Source: Janthinobacterium sp. (GTDB taxonomy: Bacteria; Pseudomonadota; Gammaproteobacteria; Burkholderiales; Burkholderiaceae_D). From it: a stretch of DNA of 7,055 nucleotides. The stretch spans positions 1 through 7,055 of the forward strand of contig DMYQ01000081.1 of the NCBI GenBank assembly GCA_003482555.1, in the 5' to 3' direction. A model generated the notes under the pieces. The model had not been told where the DNA came from, did not search any database, and saw nothing but the letters and a program-made list of their open reading frames with translations. Numbering within the stretch: the first letter of the stretch is position 1; the number at the start of each line of letters is the position of its first letter. Below are positions 1 through 5,961 of the stretch, piece by piece. The translations under genes and the position numbers were made by a program.

Positions 1-552
1 CAGATCCAGGACGTCGGCACCAGCGCCGGCCTGGTCACCGCCACCGTGCGCGGCGCCGCCACCACGGCCGCCATCGGCAACACCCCGGCCGTCGCCAGCA
101 CCACGACGGCAGCCCTGACCGGCGCCACCAGCACCGTCGGCGGCCATGTCTCCTTCTCGTCCGACAGCGGTTTCTCGGTCACCAGTACCAGCGCTACGGT
201 GGTCGGCGTCCTCACCCCGGTCGGTAGCGCCCTGCAATCGATGAGCAAACTCGACGTGAGCTCGGTCGACGGCGCCAACGCCGCCCTGCTGACGATCGAC
301 TCGGCGCTGAACCAGGTCAACACCAGCAAAGCTTCGCTGGGTGCGATCCAAAACCGCTTCGCTTCGACCATCTCGAATCTGCAAACGACGACGGAAAACT
401 TGTCCGCCTCGCGCAGCCGGATTCAAGATACCGACTTCGCCTCGGAAACGGCTTCGCTGACCCGCGGCCAGATCCTGCAACAAGCCGGCACCGCCATGCT
501 GGCCCAGGCAAACTCGCTGCCAAACGGCGTGCTGGCCCTGTTGCGCGGTTAA
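1..552 (+). CDS. fliC: Flagellin, C-terminal part (5' end outside window)
   Basis: This is the flagellar filament subunit, exported through the flagellar type III apparatus and polymerised under the FliD cap. The frame is open from base 1 and codes for 183 residues before TAA. An internal GTG at 46 is not a start, because the frame continues upstream without a break. Roughly the first 75 visible residues are Ala/Thr/Ser/Gly-rich variable-domain sequence with a typical flagellin strand pattern (GGHVSFSSDSGFSVTST). From about base 226 the conserved C-terminal D1/D0 helices follow: IDSALNQVNTSKASLGAIQN, then SRIQDTDFASETASLTRGQI, and the terminal LPNGVLALLRG. These are standard flagellin C-terminal signatures. 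The N-terminal half and the promoter are not in the window, so total length and copy number cannot be judged. The variable domain resembles segments of the FliD encoded downstream. Confidence 0.95.
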   Translation, partial: QIQDVGTSAGLVTATVRGAATTAAIGNTPAVASTTTAALTGATSTVGGHVSFSSDSGFSVTSTSATVVGVLTPVGSALQSMSKLDVSSVDGANAALLTIDSALNQVNTSKASLGAIQNRFASTISNLQTTTENLSASRSRIQDTDFASETASLTRGQILQQAGTAMLAQANSLPNGVLALLRG

Positions 553-573
553 TCCGACCTGAGTCAACCGTTC

Positions 574-597
574 GTTTCGATCGGGTTTGATCGAAAC
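574..597 (+). repeat. Perfect inverted repeat (stem-loop) after fliC
   Basis: GTTTCGATC (574-582) is exactly the reverse complement of GATCGAAAC (589-597), with a 6-nt loop (GGGTTT). The stem is 9 bp with no mismatch and lies 22 bp after the flagellin stop. No T-run follows it, so alone it is not a classical intrinsic terminator. It could stabilise the fliC mRNA 3' end or act with the second hairpin. An operator role is possible but unsupported. Confidence 0.55.
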
Positions 598-603
598 TGA
601 CCC

Positions 604-636
604 TTCCCCGGCCGACTTTGTCTGCCGGGGAATTTT
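604..636 (+). terminator. Probable intrinsic terminator of fliC
   Basis: TTCCCCGGC (604-612) pairs perfectly with GCCGGGGAA (624-632) around an 11-nt loop, and TTTT (633-636) follows directly. The GC-rich 9-bp stem plus T-run fits a Rho-independent terminator after the highly expressed flagellin gene. The T-run is short and the flaG ribosome-binding site begins 5 bases later with no recognisable promoter between, so partial read-through into flaG is likely. Confidence 0.7.
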
Positions 637-651
637 CACAAAGGAAGCATC

Positions 652-1026
652 ATGAGCATCGACTCGTTAGGATCGACCGTCGCGGCCAAGGCGCCCGAGC
701 GCGGCGCGGGCGATATCAACGTCGCGGCCACGCCCGGCCCGGCGCCCGCCTCCCCGGTCGACACCAGCACCGCGGTAAAACCGGCCGTGCCCGTACCGAC
801 CCTGGCCCAGGTCAAGCAAGCCGTGTCGGACTTGAACAAATCGTCGCAGGCGAACGCGCGCAACATCGAGTTTTCCGTCGACAAGGACAGCCAGCGCACC
901 GTCATCAAGGTGGTCGACCAAAAGACGGGCGAAGTGTTGCGCCAGATGCCGACCCACGAAGCGCTGGAAATCGCCAAGTCGCTCGACGACACCGCCAAAG
1001 GCCTGCTGATCAAGCAAACCGCTTAG
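652..1026 (+). CDS. flaG: FlaG family flagellar protein
   Basis: The 124-residue product is a FlaG-family protein. In other bacteria FlaG is linked to flagellar filament length control; its molecular role is poorly defined. Residues 1-50 are a Pro/Ala-rich, probably flexible leader. Residues 52-117 form the FlaG domain, with the characteristic core NIEFSVDKDSQRTVIKVVD followed by KTGEVLRQMP and a short amphipathic helix (HEALEIAKSLDD). The ATG at 652 has a good Shine-Dalgarno (AAGGAAG, 641-647). The length is usual for the family, and a place between fliC and fliD is the classic position for flaG. No sigma-28-like promoter is visible in the fliC-flaG gap, so expression probably depends on read-through from fliC past the hairpins at 574-636. 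Confidence 0.93.
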   Translation: MSIDSLGSTVAAKAPERGAGDINVAATPGPAPASPVDTSTAVKPAVPVPTLAQVKQAVSDLNKSSQANARNIEFSVDKDSQRTVIKVVDQKTGEVLRQMPTHEALEIAKSLDDTAKGLLIKQTA

Positions 1027-1047
1027 GCGCCCCGCGCCGCGGTTTTT
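1026..1047 (+). terminator. Weak hairpin and T-run overlapping the flaG stop
   Basis: GGCGC (1026-1030) can pair with GCGCC (1034-1038). Alternatively CCGC (1032-1035) can pair with GCGG (1039-1042) immediately before TTTTT (1043-1047). The stems are only 4-5 bp and mutually exclusive, so this is at best a weak intrinsic terminator for the fliC-flaG transcript. Confidence 0.35.
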
Positions 1048-1055
1048 CCCACTGA

Positions 1056-1071
1056 CGAATGGCGCCATTCG
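1056..1071. repeat. Perfect 16-bp palindrome
   Basis: CGAATGGCGCCATTCG is its own reverse complement, with no spacer. It could be a binding site for a dimeric regulator or a short RNA hairpin (6-bp stem, GCGC loop). No T-run follows, so it is not an intrinsic terminator. Its distance from the fliD promoter (about 225 bp) makes a direct role in fliD control uncertain. Confidence 0.6.
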
Positions 1072-1087
1072 CCGGCGTCCGCGCTCG

Positions 1088-1167
1088 CCCGTCTTTCCCC
1101 GACTTTTCCCGTCTTTCCCCGACTTTTCCCGTCTTTCCCCGACTTTCCCGACTTCCCTGTCTTTCCC
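1088..1167 (+). repeat. C/T-rich tandem repeat, 20-bp unit of two 10-bp halves
   Basis: The unit CCCGTCTTTCCCCGACTTTT occurs exactly at 1088-1107 and 1108-1127, and a third time at 1128-1146 with one T missing. Degenerate 9-10-bp half-units (CCCGACTTC, CCTGTCTTTC) continue to 1165. Each 20-bp unit is itself two 10-bp halves with consensus CCCGNCTTTY. The 80 bp contain 38 C, 30 T, 8 G and 4 A on the + strand. In the RNA of the flaG/fliD strand this gives a C-rich, G-poor, YC-dimer-rich stretch, the composition expected of a Rho utilisation site. The repeat itself is seen directly; the Rho role is inferred. Confidence 0.85.
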
Positions 1168-1296
1168 AGCGCGTCCCCCACCCGCGCCGCCTCGCCACCC
1201 CACCATGCGCCGCTTTTCCCGCTTTGTGCGAGGGGCCCGACCGTCCCTTCTGCCCGCTTTTTAGGCGGCCCGCAAACAAGCCTGTGAATCCCCCTC

Positions 1297-1323
1297 TCAA
1301 GTCTGGTTTGATTCTGCCGATAA
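1297..1323 (+). promoter_or_regulatory. Sigma-28 (FliA) promoter of the fliD operon
   Basis: TCAAGTCT (1297-1304), exactly 11 bases, then GCCGATAA (1316-1323). The known enterobacterial FliA consensus is TAAAGTTT-N11-GCCGATAA; the -10 element here matches in all eight positions and the spacer length is exact. Transcription should start near base 1330, giving an approximately 28-nt leader before the fliD GTG. This makes the fliD-fliS-fliT-fliK-like-flhB-like-ycgR run a class 3 (late) flagellar operon. Confidence 0.9.
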
Positions 1324-1346
1324 TCACTTATATTATTGTTTTAGTG

Positions 1347-1351
1347 AGGAG
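1347..1351 (+). promoter_or_regulatory. Shine-Dalgarno fixing the GTG start of fliD
   Basis: AGGAG lies 6 bases before GTG at 1358. The residues that follow (GISSPGIGSGLDVNSIVSKL) are the conserved FliD N-terminus, so the unusual GTG initiation codon is well supported. Confidence 0.85.
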
Positions 1352-1357
1352 CACAAC

Positions 1358-4039
1358 GTGGGCATTTCATCTCCAGGTATCGGTTCAGGCCTCGACGTCA
1401 ACAGCATCGTCTCCAAGCTGATGTCGGTCGAGTCGGCGCCGCTGACAACGTTCGACAATTCGACGGCCAGTTACCAAGCCACCTTGTCGGCCTACGGCAC
1501 CCTGTCGGGCGCGCTGGGCACCTTCCAGGGTTCACTCGCGGGCCTGAGCTCGCTGACCAACTTCCAGTCCCTGACCAGCACCTCGAGCAATACCAACGTC
1601 ATGGTCGGCGCCGCCGTCAACGGCGCCGCGCCCGGCAACTACCGCATCAACGTGACCCAGGTGGCGCAGTCGCAATCGCTGGCCACTGCCGGTATCCTGA
1701 GCAATACCGCGGCCATCGGCCTGGGCACCAGCACCACCGTTTCCTTCCAGCTCGGCGCCATCGCCGGCGGCACCTTCGGCCTGACCGGCGCGCCCCTGAG
1801 CGCCGGCACCGTGACCGGCGGCATCACGGCCGGCGCGCTGAGCATCAATAACACCGTCATCACCACCAACAGCACCATCAAGAGCGCCAAATTGCTGGCC
1901 GACGCCATCAACGCCCAGAGCGCCACCACCGGCGTGTCGGCCAAGGCCGCCGCCACCAGCACCAGCGCCACCCTGTTCGGCGGCGCCGGCGCCGCCAACT
2001 ACGGCAACGTCGACACCAGCGGCGGCGGCACTTACACGCTGTCGGTGGGCGGCGTCCACCTCGCCGTGCAGGCCGCCGGCGTGGCCGCGGGCGCGGCCGG
2101 GGGCGTCACGGCCGCCGGCATCGACAGCATCCTGGGCGGCACCAACAGCGTCACCACCGCGCTGGCCCAGGCCAATATCACCGTCAGCGGCACGGCCGCC
2201 GGCGGCGACTTGACATTCACCAACCCGGACGGTTCCAACATCGACGTCACGGAAGACGTCACCGGCGCCGTCACGGGCGGCCTGCGCACGGCGGCCGGCG
2301 CCGCCAACAACGGTTCCACGACCACGGCCTCGAGCTCGATCTCGCTGGTCTCGGCCAACGCCAGCCAGATCACGGTGGGCGGCACCAACGCCGCCGCGGC
2401 CGGCTTCACGGCCGGCGTCGGCGGCGCCTATCTGGGCGCCACCTTCACCCAGGATGGCAGCCAGACCAGCGGCAGCGTCGTCATCGACAGCACTAACAAT
2501 TCCCTGCAAGGCATCCGCGACGCCATCAACAAGGCCGGCTTCGGCGTCACCGCCGCCATCGTCTCGGACGGCAGCGCCCTGCCCAACCATCTGGTGCTGA
2601 CCTCGACCCAGACCGGCGCCACTTCCAGCATGAAGATTACGCTGGCCGGCACCGCCGGCGGCGCCGCCGACACCGCCCTCACCAACCTGCTGTCCTACGA
2701 CGCCGCCGGTACCCAGAGCCTGAGCCAGACCTCGTCGGCGCAAAGTTCCCTGCTCAACGTCAACGGCATCGCCGTCACCAGCACCAGCACCACGGTCACC
2801 GGCGCCATCCAGGACGTGACCCTGACCCTGGGCCAGGTCGGCAGCGCCAACCTGGTGGTGGCCAAGGACAACACCACCCTGACCGGTTCGGTGAACGGCT
2901 TCATCAAGGCGTACAACGACCTCAACACCCAGATCGGCGCACTCAGCGGCTACAACGCCACCACCAAGGTGGGCGGGCCGCTGCTGGGCGATTCCACCAC
3001 CATCAATCTGCAGGCGCAGGTGCGCAAGCAATTGTCGCAATCGATCGCCGGCTTGAAGGGCAACCTGACCAGCCTGTCGCAAATCGGCATTTCTTTCCAG
3101 AAAGACGGTTCCCTGATGCTCGACTCGGCCAAGCTGTCGACGGCCATCACGAAAAACTTCGGCGATATCGCCGGCCTGTTCGCGGCGGTCGGGAAAAGCA
3201 GCGACACCCTGGTCAATTTCACCAGTTCCACGGCCGCCACCAAGGCCGGCGACTATGCGCTCAACATCACCGCCGTCGCCACCCAGGGCAGCATAACGGG
3301 CGCGGCGGCGCTGGGCGCGAGCACCGTGATCGACCCGGGCACGAATTTCACCATCACGCTCAACGACACCACGCCTTCGACGGCCAGCAACACCGCCACC
3401 GTCGCCATTCCGGCCGGCAGCTACACGCCGACCCAGTTGTCGACCCTGCTGCAATCGACGATCAACGGCGTCAGCGGTTTTTCCAACGCCGGCTCGGCCG
3501 TCACCGCCAGCATCGACCCGACGGGCAAGTTGCAAGTGTCGTCCACCAGTTACGGCGTGAAATCGAACATCTTGATCGCGGACGGCACCGGCACCGCCGT
3601 CTCCACCCTGTTCGGCGGCGCCGCGGCGGTGGCCGGGGTCGATGTCGCCGGCACCATCGGCGGCTATTCGGCCACCGGTTCCGGGCAAACCTTGACCGGC
3701 TCCCCGGGCGCCCCCACCGAAGGCTTGAAACTGGAAGTGACGGGCGGCGTCGCCGGCGAACGGGGCACCATCGGCTTTTCCCAGGGTTACGCCTACCAGC
3801 TCAACAACCTGGCCGCGACCTACCTGGGCAGCTCCGGCTTCATCTCCGGGCGCACCAACGGCATCAACAGCAGCATCAAGTCGATCGCCACCCAGCGCGC
3901 CGCCTTCGCCGCAACCCTGACCGGCATCGAGGCGCGCTACCGCAGCCAATATTCGGCGCTCGACACTTCGATCGCCAGCATGAACACGACCACGACGTTT
4001 TTGACCCAGCAATTCGCGGCCATGGCCAAGAACAACTAG
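1358..4039 (+). CDS. fliD: Flagellar filament cap protein FliD (HAP2), oversized
   Basis: FliD forms the cap at the filament tip that folds and inserts flagellin subunits; it is exported with the help of FliT. The product is 893 residues, almost twice the roughly 470 of enterobacterial or Pseudomonas FliD. Residues 1-105 are the FliD N-domain (GSGLDVNSIVSKLM at 9-22). Residues about 110-370 are an Ala/Gly/Ser/Thr-rich, flagellin-like insert. Residues 374-427 carry the conserved segment VVIDSTNNSLQGIRDAINKA. The C-domain begins around 466 (LNVNGIAVTSTSTTV) and includes NGFIKAYNDLNTQI (513-526) and IGISFQKDGSLMLDS (576-590). A second insert occupies about 625-800, beginning AGDYALNITAVA. The C-terminal helices (811-893, with ISGRTNGINSSIKSI) close the protein. 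Both ends and all the core blocks are intact, so the size comes from expanded variable domains and not from fusion to another family. The start is a GTG with a good ribosome-binding site. Confidence 0.95.
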   Translation: MGISSPGIGSGLDVNSIVSKLMSVESAPLTTFDNSTASYQATLSAYGTLSGALGTFQGSLAGLSSLTNFQSLTSTSSNTNVMVGAAVNGAAPGNYRINVTQVAQSQSLATAGILSNTAAIGLGTSTTVSFQLGAIAGGTFGLTGAPLSAGTVTGGITAGALSINNTVITTNSTIKSAKLLADAINAQSATTGVSAKAAATSTSATLFGGAGAANYGNVDTSGGGTYTLSVGGVHLAVQAAGVAAGAAGGVTAAGIDSILGGTNSVTTALAQANITVSGTAAGGDLTFTNPDGSNIDVTEDVTGAVTGGLRTAAGAANNGSTTTASSSISLVSANASQITVGGTNAAAAGFTAGVGGAYLGATFTQDGSQTSGSVVIDSTNNSLQGIRDAINKAGFGVTAAIVSDGSALPNHLVLTSTQTGATSSMKITLAGTAGGAADTALTNLLSYDAAGTQSLSQTSSAQSSLLNVNGIAVTSTSTTVTGAIQDVTLTLGQVGSANLVVAKDNTTLTGSVNGFIKAYNDLNTQIGALSGYNATTKVGGPLLGDSTTINLQAQVRKQLSQSIAGLKGNLTSLSQIGISFQKDGSLMLDSAKLSTAITKNFGDIAGLFAAVGKSSDTLVNFTSSTAATKAGDYALNITAVATQGSITGAAALGASTVIDPGTNFTITLNDTTPSTASNTATVAIPAGSYTPTQLSTLLQSTINGVSGFSNAGSAVTASIDPTGKLQVSSTSYGVKSNILIADGTGTAVSTLFGGAAAVAGVDVAGTIGGYSATGSGQTLTGSPGAPTEGLKLEVTGGVAGERGTIGFSQGYAYQLNNLAATYLGSSGFISGRTNGINSSIKSIATQRAAFAATLTGIEARYRSQYSALDTSIASMNTTTTFLTQQFAAMAKNN

Positions 4040-4065
4040 TACATCATTTAGACAGGAGACAGACA

Positions 4066-4509
4066 ATGTTCGGATCCAGGCAAAGCGGCCTCAACGCCTA
4101 TGCAAAAGTCGGCATCGAAACGGGCGTGATCTCGGCCAGCCCGCACAAATTGATCGTGATGCTGTTCGACGGCGCCATCGTCTCGCTGGGCGCCGCGCTC
4201 GGCCACATGCGGGCCGGCCGCGTGGCTGAAAAAGGCAAGGCCATCTCGCACGCCATCCTGATCGTCGAGAGCGGCTTGCGCGCCAGCCTGGACAAGAACG
4301 GCGGCGGCGAGATCGCGGAAAGCCTGGACGCGCTCTACGAATACATCAGCGGCCGGCTCTTGCTGGCCAATTTGAAAAACCAGCCGGAGCTGCTGGAAGA
4401 GGCGCAGCGCCTGCTGACCGACTTGCGCGGCGCCTGGAACGCCATCGGCGACCTGCCGGCCGTGGCCGACGCCAACCAACCCCGTCTCCCCATCCTTGCG
4501 AGCGCCTGA
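4066..4509 (+). CDS. fliS: Flagellar export chaperone FliS
   Basis: FliS is a cytoplasmic chaperone that binds the C-terminal helix of flagellin, preventing early polymerisation and helping delivery to the export gate. The 147-residue product carries the family signature near the N-terminus (AYAKVGIETGVISASPHKLI, residues 11-30, then VMLFDGAI). It also has the conserved mid region SGLRASLDKNGGGEIAESLD (69-88) and the helix YEYISGRLLLANLKNQPELL (91-110). It is slightly longer than the usual 120-140 residues because of a Pro-containing tail (129-147) with no visible motif. ATG at 4066 has AGGAG at 4054-4058. It lies 26 bp after fliD, with no promoter or terminator between. Confidence 0.95.
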   Translation: MFGSRQSGLNAYAKVGIETGVISASPHKLIVMLFDGAIVSLGAALGHMRAGRVAEKGKAISHAILIVESGLRASLDKNGGGEIAESLDALYEYISGRLLLANLKNQPELLEEAQRLLTDLRGAWNAIGDLPAVADANQPRLPILASA

Positions 4510-4512
4510 CCC

Positions 4513-4842
4513 ATGATGACCAGCCCAGAAGTTTTATCGGTATATGAAGCGATGGTCGTGTTGACCGAACAGATGGTGACGGCCGCCGCCGCCAGCGACT
4601 GGGACGGCTTGATCGCGCTCGAGCAGCGCTGCGCCGCCCACGTGCAGCGCCTCAAGGAAAGCGAACCGCCCCTGGCCCTGGTCGGCCCCAGCCGCCTGCG
4701 CAAGATCGACATCATCAAGAAACTGCTGGCCAACGACCGCCAGATCCGCGACTACACGACTCCCTGGATGAGCCAGCTAGCCGCCCTGATCAACAGCACC
4801 GGCACGCAGCGCCGCCTGGTCAACGCCTACGGCAGCGTGTAA
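4513..4842 (+). CDS. fliT: Flagellar protein FliT (FliD export chaperone)
   Basis: FliT is the cytoplasmic chaperone of FliD; in enterobacteria it also binds FlhD4C2 and damps flagellar gene expression, which is not known to apply here. The 109-residue product is predicted all-helical. It has the family pattern DWDGLIALEQRC (29-40) followed by HVQRLK, and the helix IIKKLLANDRQIRDYTTPWM (67-86). Sequence conservation in FliT is low, so the call relies on these motifs, the size and the position directly after fliS. It begins 3 bp after the fliS stop with an ATGATG pair and no clear Shine-Dalgarno, which suggests translation coupled to fliS; the second ATG (4516) is an equally possible start. 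Confidence 0.85.
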   Translation: MMTSPEVLSVYEAMVVLTEQMVTAAAASDWDGLIALEQRCAAHVQRLKESEPPLALVGPSRLRKIDIIKKLLANDRQIRDYTTPWMSQLAALINSTGTQRRLVNAYGSV

Positions 4843-4848
4843 GACATC

Positions 4849-5961
4849 ATGTTGCCGCGCATTCCAGCCGGGGTCGGCGCACCGAGTCCGGCCGGCTTGC
4901 CGGCCAGCGCCGCCGACCCGCGCGGCCAGTTGCAGCGCGCCCTGCAGCCGCTGCTGGGACAATCCATGCCGGCCGAAGTGCTGGCGCGCCTGAACGACGG
5001 CAGCTTCCTGGTCAACGTGGCCGGCAACGGGGCGCGCATGCAATTGCCGCCCGGCACGCAAGTGGGCGCCGACATCGTCCTGACTCTGCTGGCCCTCGAT
5101 CCGCGCCCCACCTTCCAGATCGGCGCCGGGCGCGACGCCGGCACGGTGACCCTGGCCTACGCCGAGGCCGAGCACGAAGCGCTGGCGGCCGGGAACGCGG
5201 CGCATGCGGCCGGAGCGGCGCCGCGCAGCCTGGCGGCCATCCTGCTCAGCAAAGCGCCGTTGACGCCGGCCGGCCAGTTGCCCGGCTTCGACCCGAGCGC
5301 CCCCGCGACCACCTTGAGCGTGGCGGCGCGCGCCATTGCCAAAGTGTTGAGCCTGGCCGACGGCGCCGCGCCGTCCGCCCTGATCGGCAAGAGCGCCCTG
5401 ATGGACCCGGCCGCCATCGATCCGGCGCGGCTGGCGCAAACCCTGCACGACACGGTCGGCGCCAGCGGCCTGTTTTACGAATCCCACGTCGCCGAATGGG
5501 CCGACGGCAAGCGCGCCCTGCCCGACCTGCTGCGCGAGCCGCAAATGGCGCCGGCGGCGCGCGCGCCGGGCGCCGACCTGGCCGCCGCCCAACTGGTCAA
5601 CCTGCAGTTGCACACCCAGGAGCAAGCCCGCGTGCAGTGGCGCGGCGAAGCCTGGCCCGGCCAAAAGATGGAATGGGATATCCACAAAGATGCGCCCGGG
5701 GGCGGCCAGGGCGGGCGCGACGAGGCGGCGCCGGCCTGGCGCAGCGGCGTGCGCTTCCAGTTTCCCATGCTGGGCGCCGTCACGGCTTCCGTGGCGCTGG
5801 TCGGCGGACGCCTGCACATCCAGATGCAGACCGGCAGCGAAGAAGCCGGCGCCGCGCTGCGCCTGCACGCGCCGGCGCTGGAACTGGCGCTGGACGCGGC
5901 CGGGGCGCCGCTCTCCTCGCTCACCATCGGTTTGCGCGCGGAAGACGGCGATGCGGTCTGA
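4849..5961 (+). CDS. fliK: FliK-like flagellar hook-length control protein
   Basis: FliK-type proteins measure hook length and, through the C-terminal domain, contact FlhB to switch export from rod/hook to filament substrates. The 370-residue product is Ala/Pro-rich. Residues about 41-105 (LARLNDGSFLVNVAG, then QLPPGTQVGADIVLTLLAL) form a compact beta-rich block. Residues 207-232 hold GLFYESHVAEWADGKRALPD, a motif I recognise from betaproteobacterial FliK-family proteins. The Flg_hook-type C-domain spans about 252-365 (LQLHTQEQARVQWRGEAWPG, FQFPMLGAVTASVALVGGRL). A Gly-rich loop (284-290) interrupts it. It starts 6 bp after fliT without a strong Shine-Dalgarno. Canonical fliK usually sits near fliE-fliJ/fliL, so this may be a second FliK-family member and not the main hook ruler; the symbol is therefore a family-level call. 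Confidence 0.8.
   Translation: MLPRIPAGVGAPSPAGLPASAADPRGQLQRALQPLLGQSMPAEVLARLNDGSFLVNVAGNGARMQLPPGTQVGADIVLTLLALDPRPTFQIGAGRDAGTVTLAYAEAEHEALAAGNAAHAAGAAPRSLAAILLSKAPLTPAGQLPGFDPSAPATTLSVAARAIAKVLSLADGAAPSALIGKSALMDPAAIDPARLAQTLHDTVGASGLFYESHVAEWADGKRALPDLLREPQMAPAARAPGADLAAAQLVNLQLHTQEQARVQWRGEAWPGQKMEWDIHKDAPGGGQGGRDEAAPAWRSGVRFQFPMLGAVTASVALVGGRLHIQMQTGSEEAGAALRLHAPALELALDAAGAPLSSLTIGLRAEDGDAV
5940..5944 (+). promoter_or_regulatory. Shine-Dalgarno of the FlhB-like gene, inside the FliK-like gene
   Basis: GGAAG lies 6 bases before ATG at 5951, within the last codons of the preceding gene. It supports 5951 as the start over the open frame that extends back to 5690, whose Arg-rich product upstream of 5951 is a frame shadow of the FliK-like gene. 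Confidence 0.7.

Larger units (their letters stand above)
1027..1357. other. flaG-fliD intergenic region, no convincing gene
   Basis: This 331-bp stretch separates the fliC-flaG unit from the fliD operon. It holds the T-run after flaG (to 1047), a perfect 16-bp palindrome (1056-1071), a C/T-rich tandem repeat (1088-1167), about 130 bp of C-rich sequence with scattered decayed CCCGCTTT-like motifs (near 1218, 1254) and no further recognisable element, the sigma-28 promoter (1297-1323), and the fliD leader with its Shine-Dalgarno. An ATG frame running from 1059 into fliD is only a translation of the repeat and is not considered a gene. Confidence 0.85.

Noticed and set aside
1088..1167. CRISPR-like array
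   Set aside because: The 20-bp units are directly adjacent with no unique spacers, and no cas gene is present; it is a simple tandem repeat.
1254..1268. Hairpin CCGC/GCGG around a T-rich loop
   Set aside because: Only a 4-bp stem with a 7-nt loop and no T-run after it; expected by chance in this GC-rich sequence.
1059..1421. 120-codon + strand open frame across the flaG-fliD gap
   Set aside because: Its product is mostly a translation of the C/T repeat (Pro/Phe/Ser/Arg-rich), it has no Shine-Dalgarno, it runs over the fliD promoter and 64 bp into fliD, and it matches no family I recognise.
1532..4066. 844-codon minus-strand open frame opposite fliD
   Set aside because: It is a mirror of GC-rich fliD codons: Gly/Ala/Arg/Asp-rich low-complexity product with no domain. 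The + strand frame has complete FliD motifs.
4777..5868. 363-codon minus-strand open frame opposite the FliK-like gene
   Set aside because: Gly/Arg/Gln/Ala-rich shadow product with no recognisable domain. The + strand frame carries the FliK-family motifs and fits the operon.
5690..5950. N-terminal extension of the FlhB-like protein (in-frame start at 5690)
   Set aside because: The extra 87 residues are Arg/Ala/Pro-rich, lie wholly inside the FliK-like gene in another frame, and match no FlhB sequence. ATG 5951 with GGAAG upstream is the natural start.
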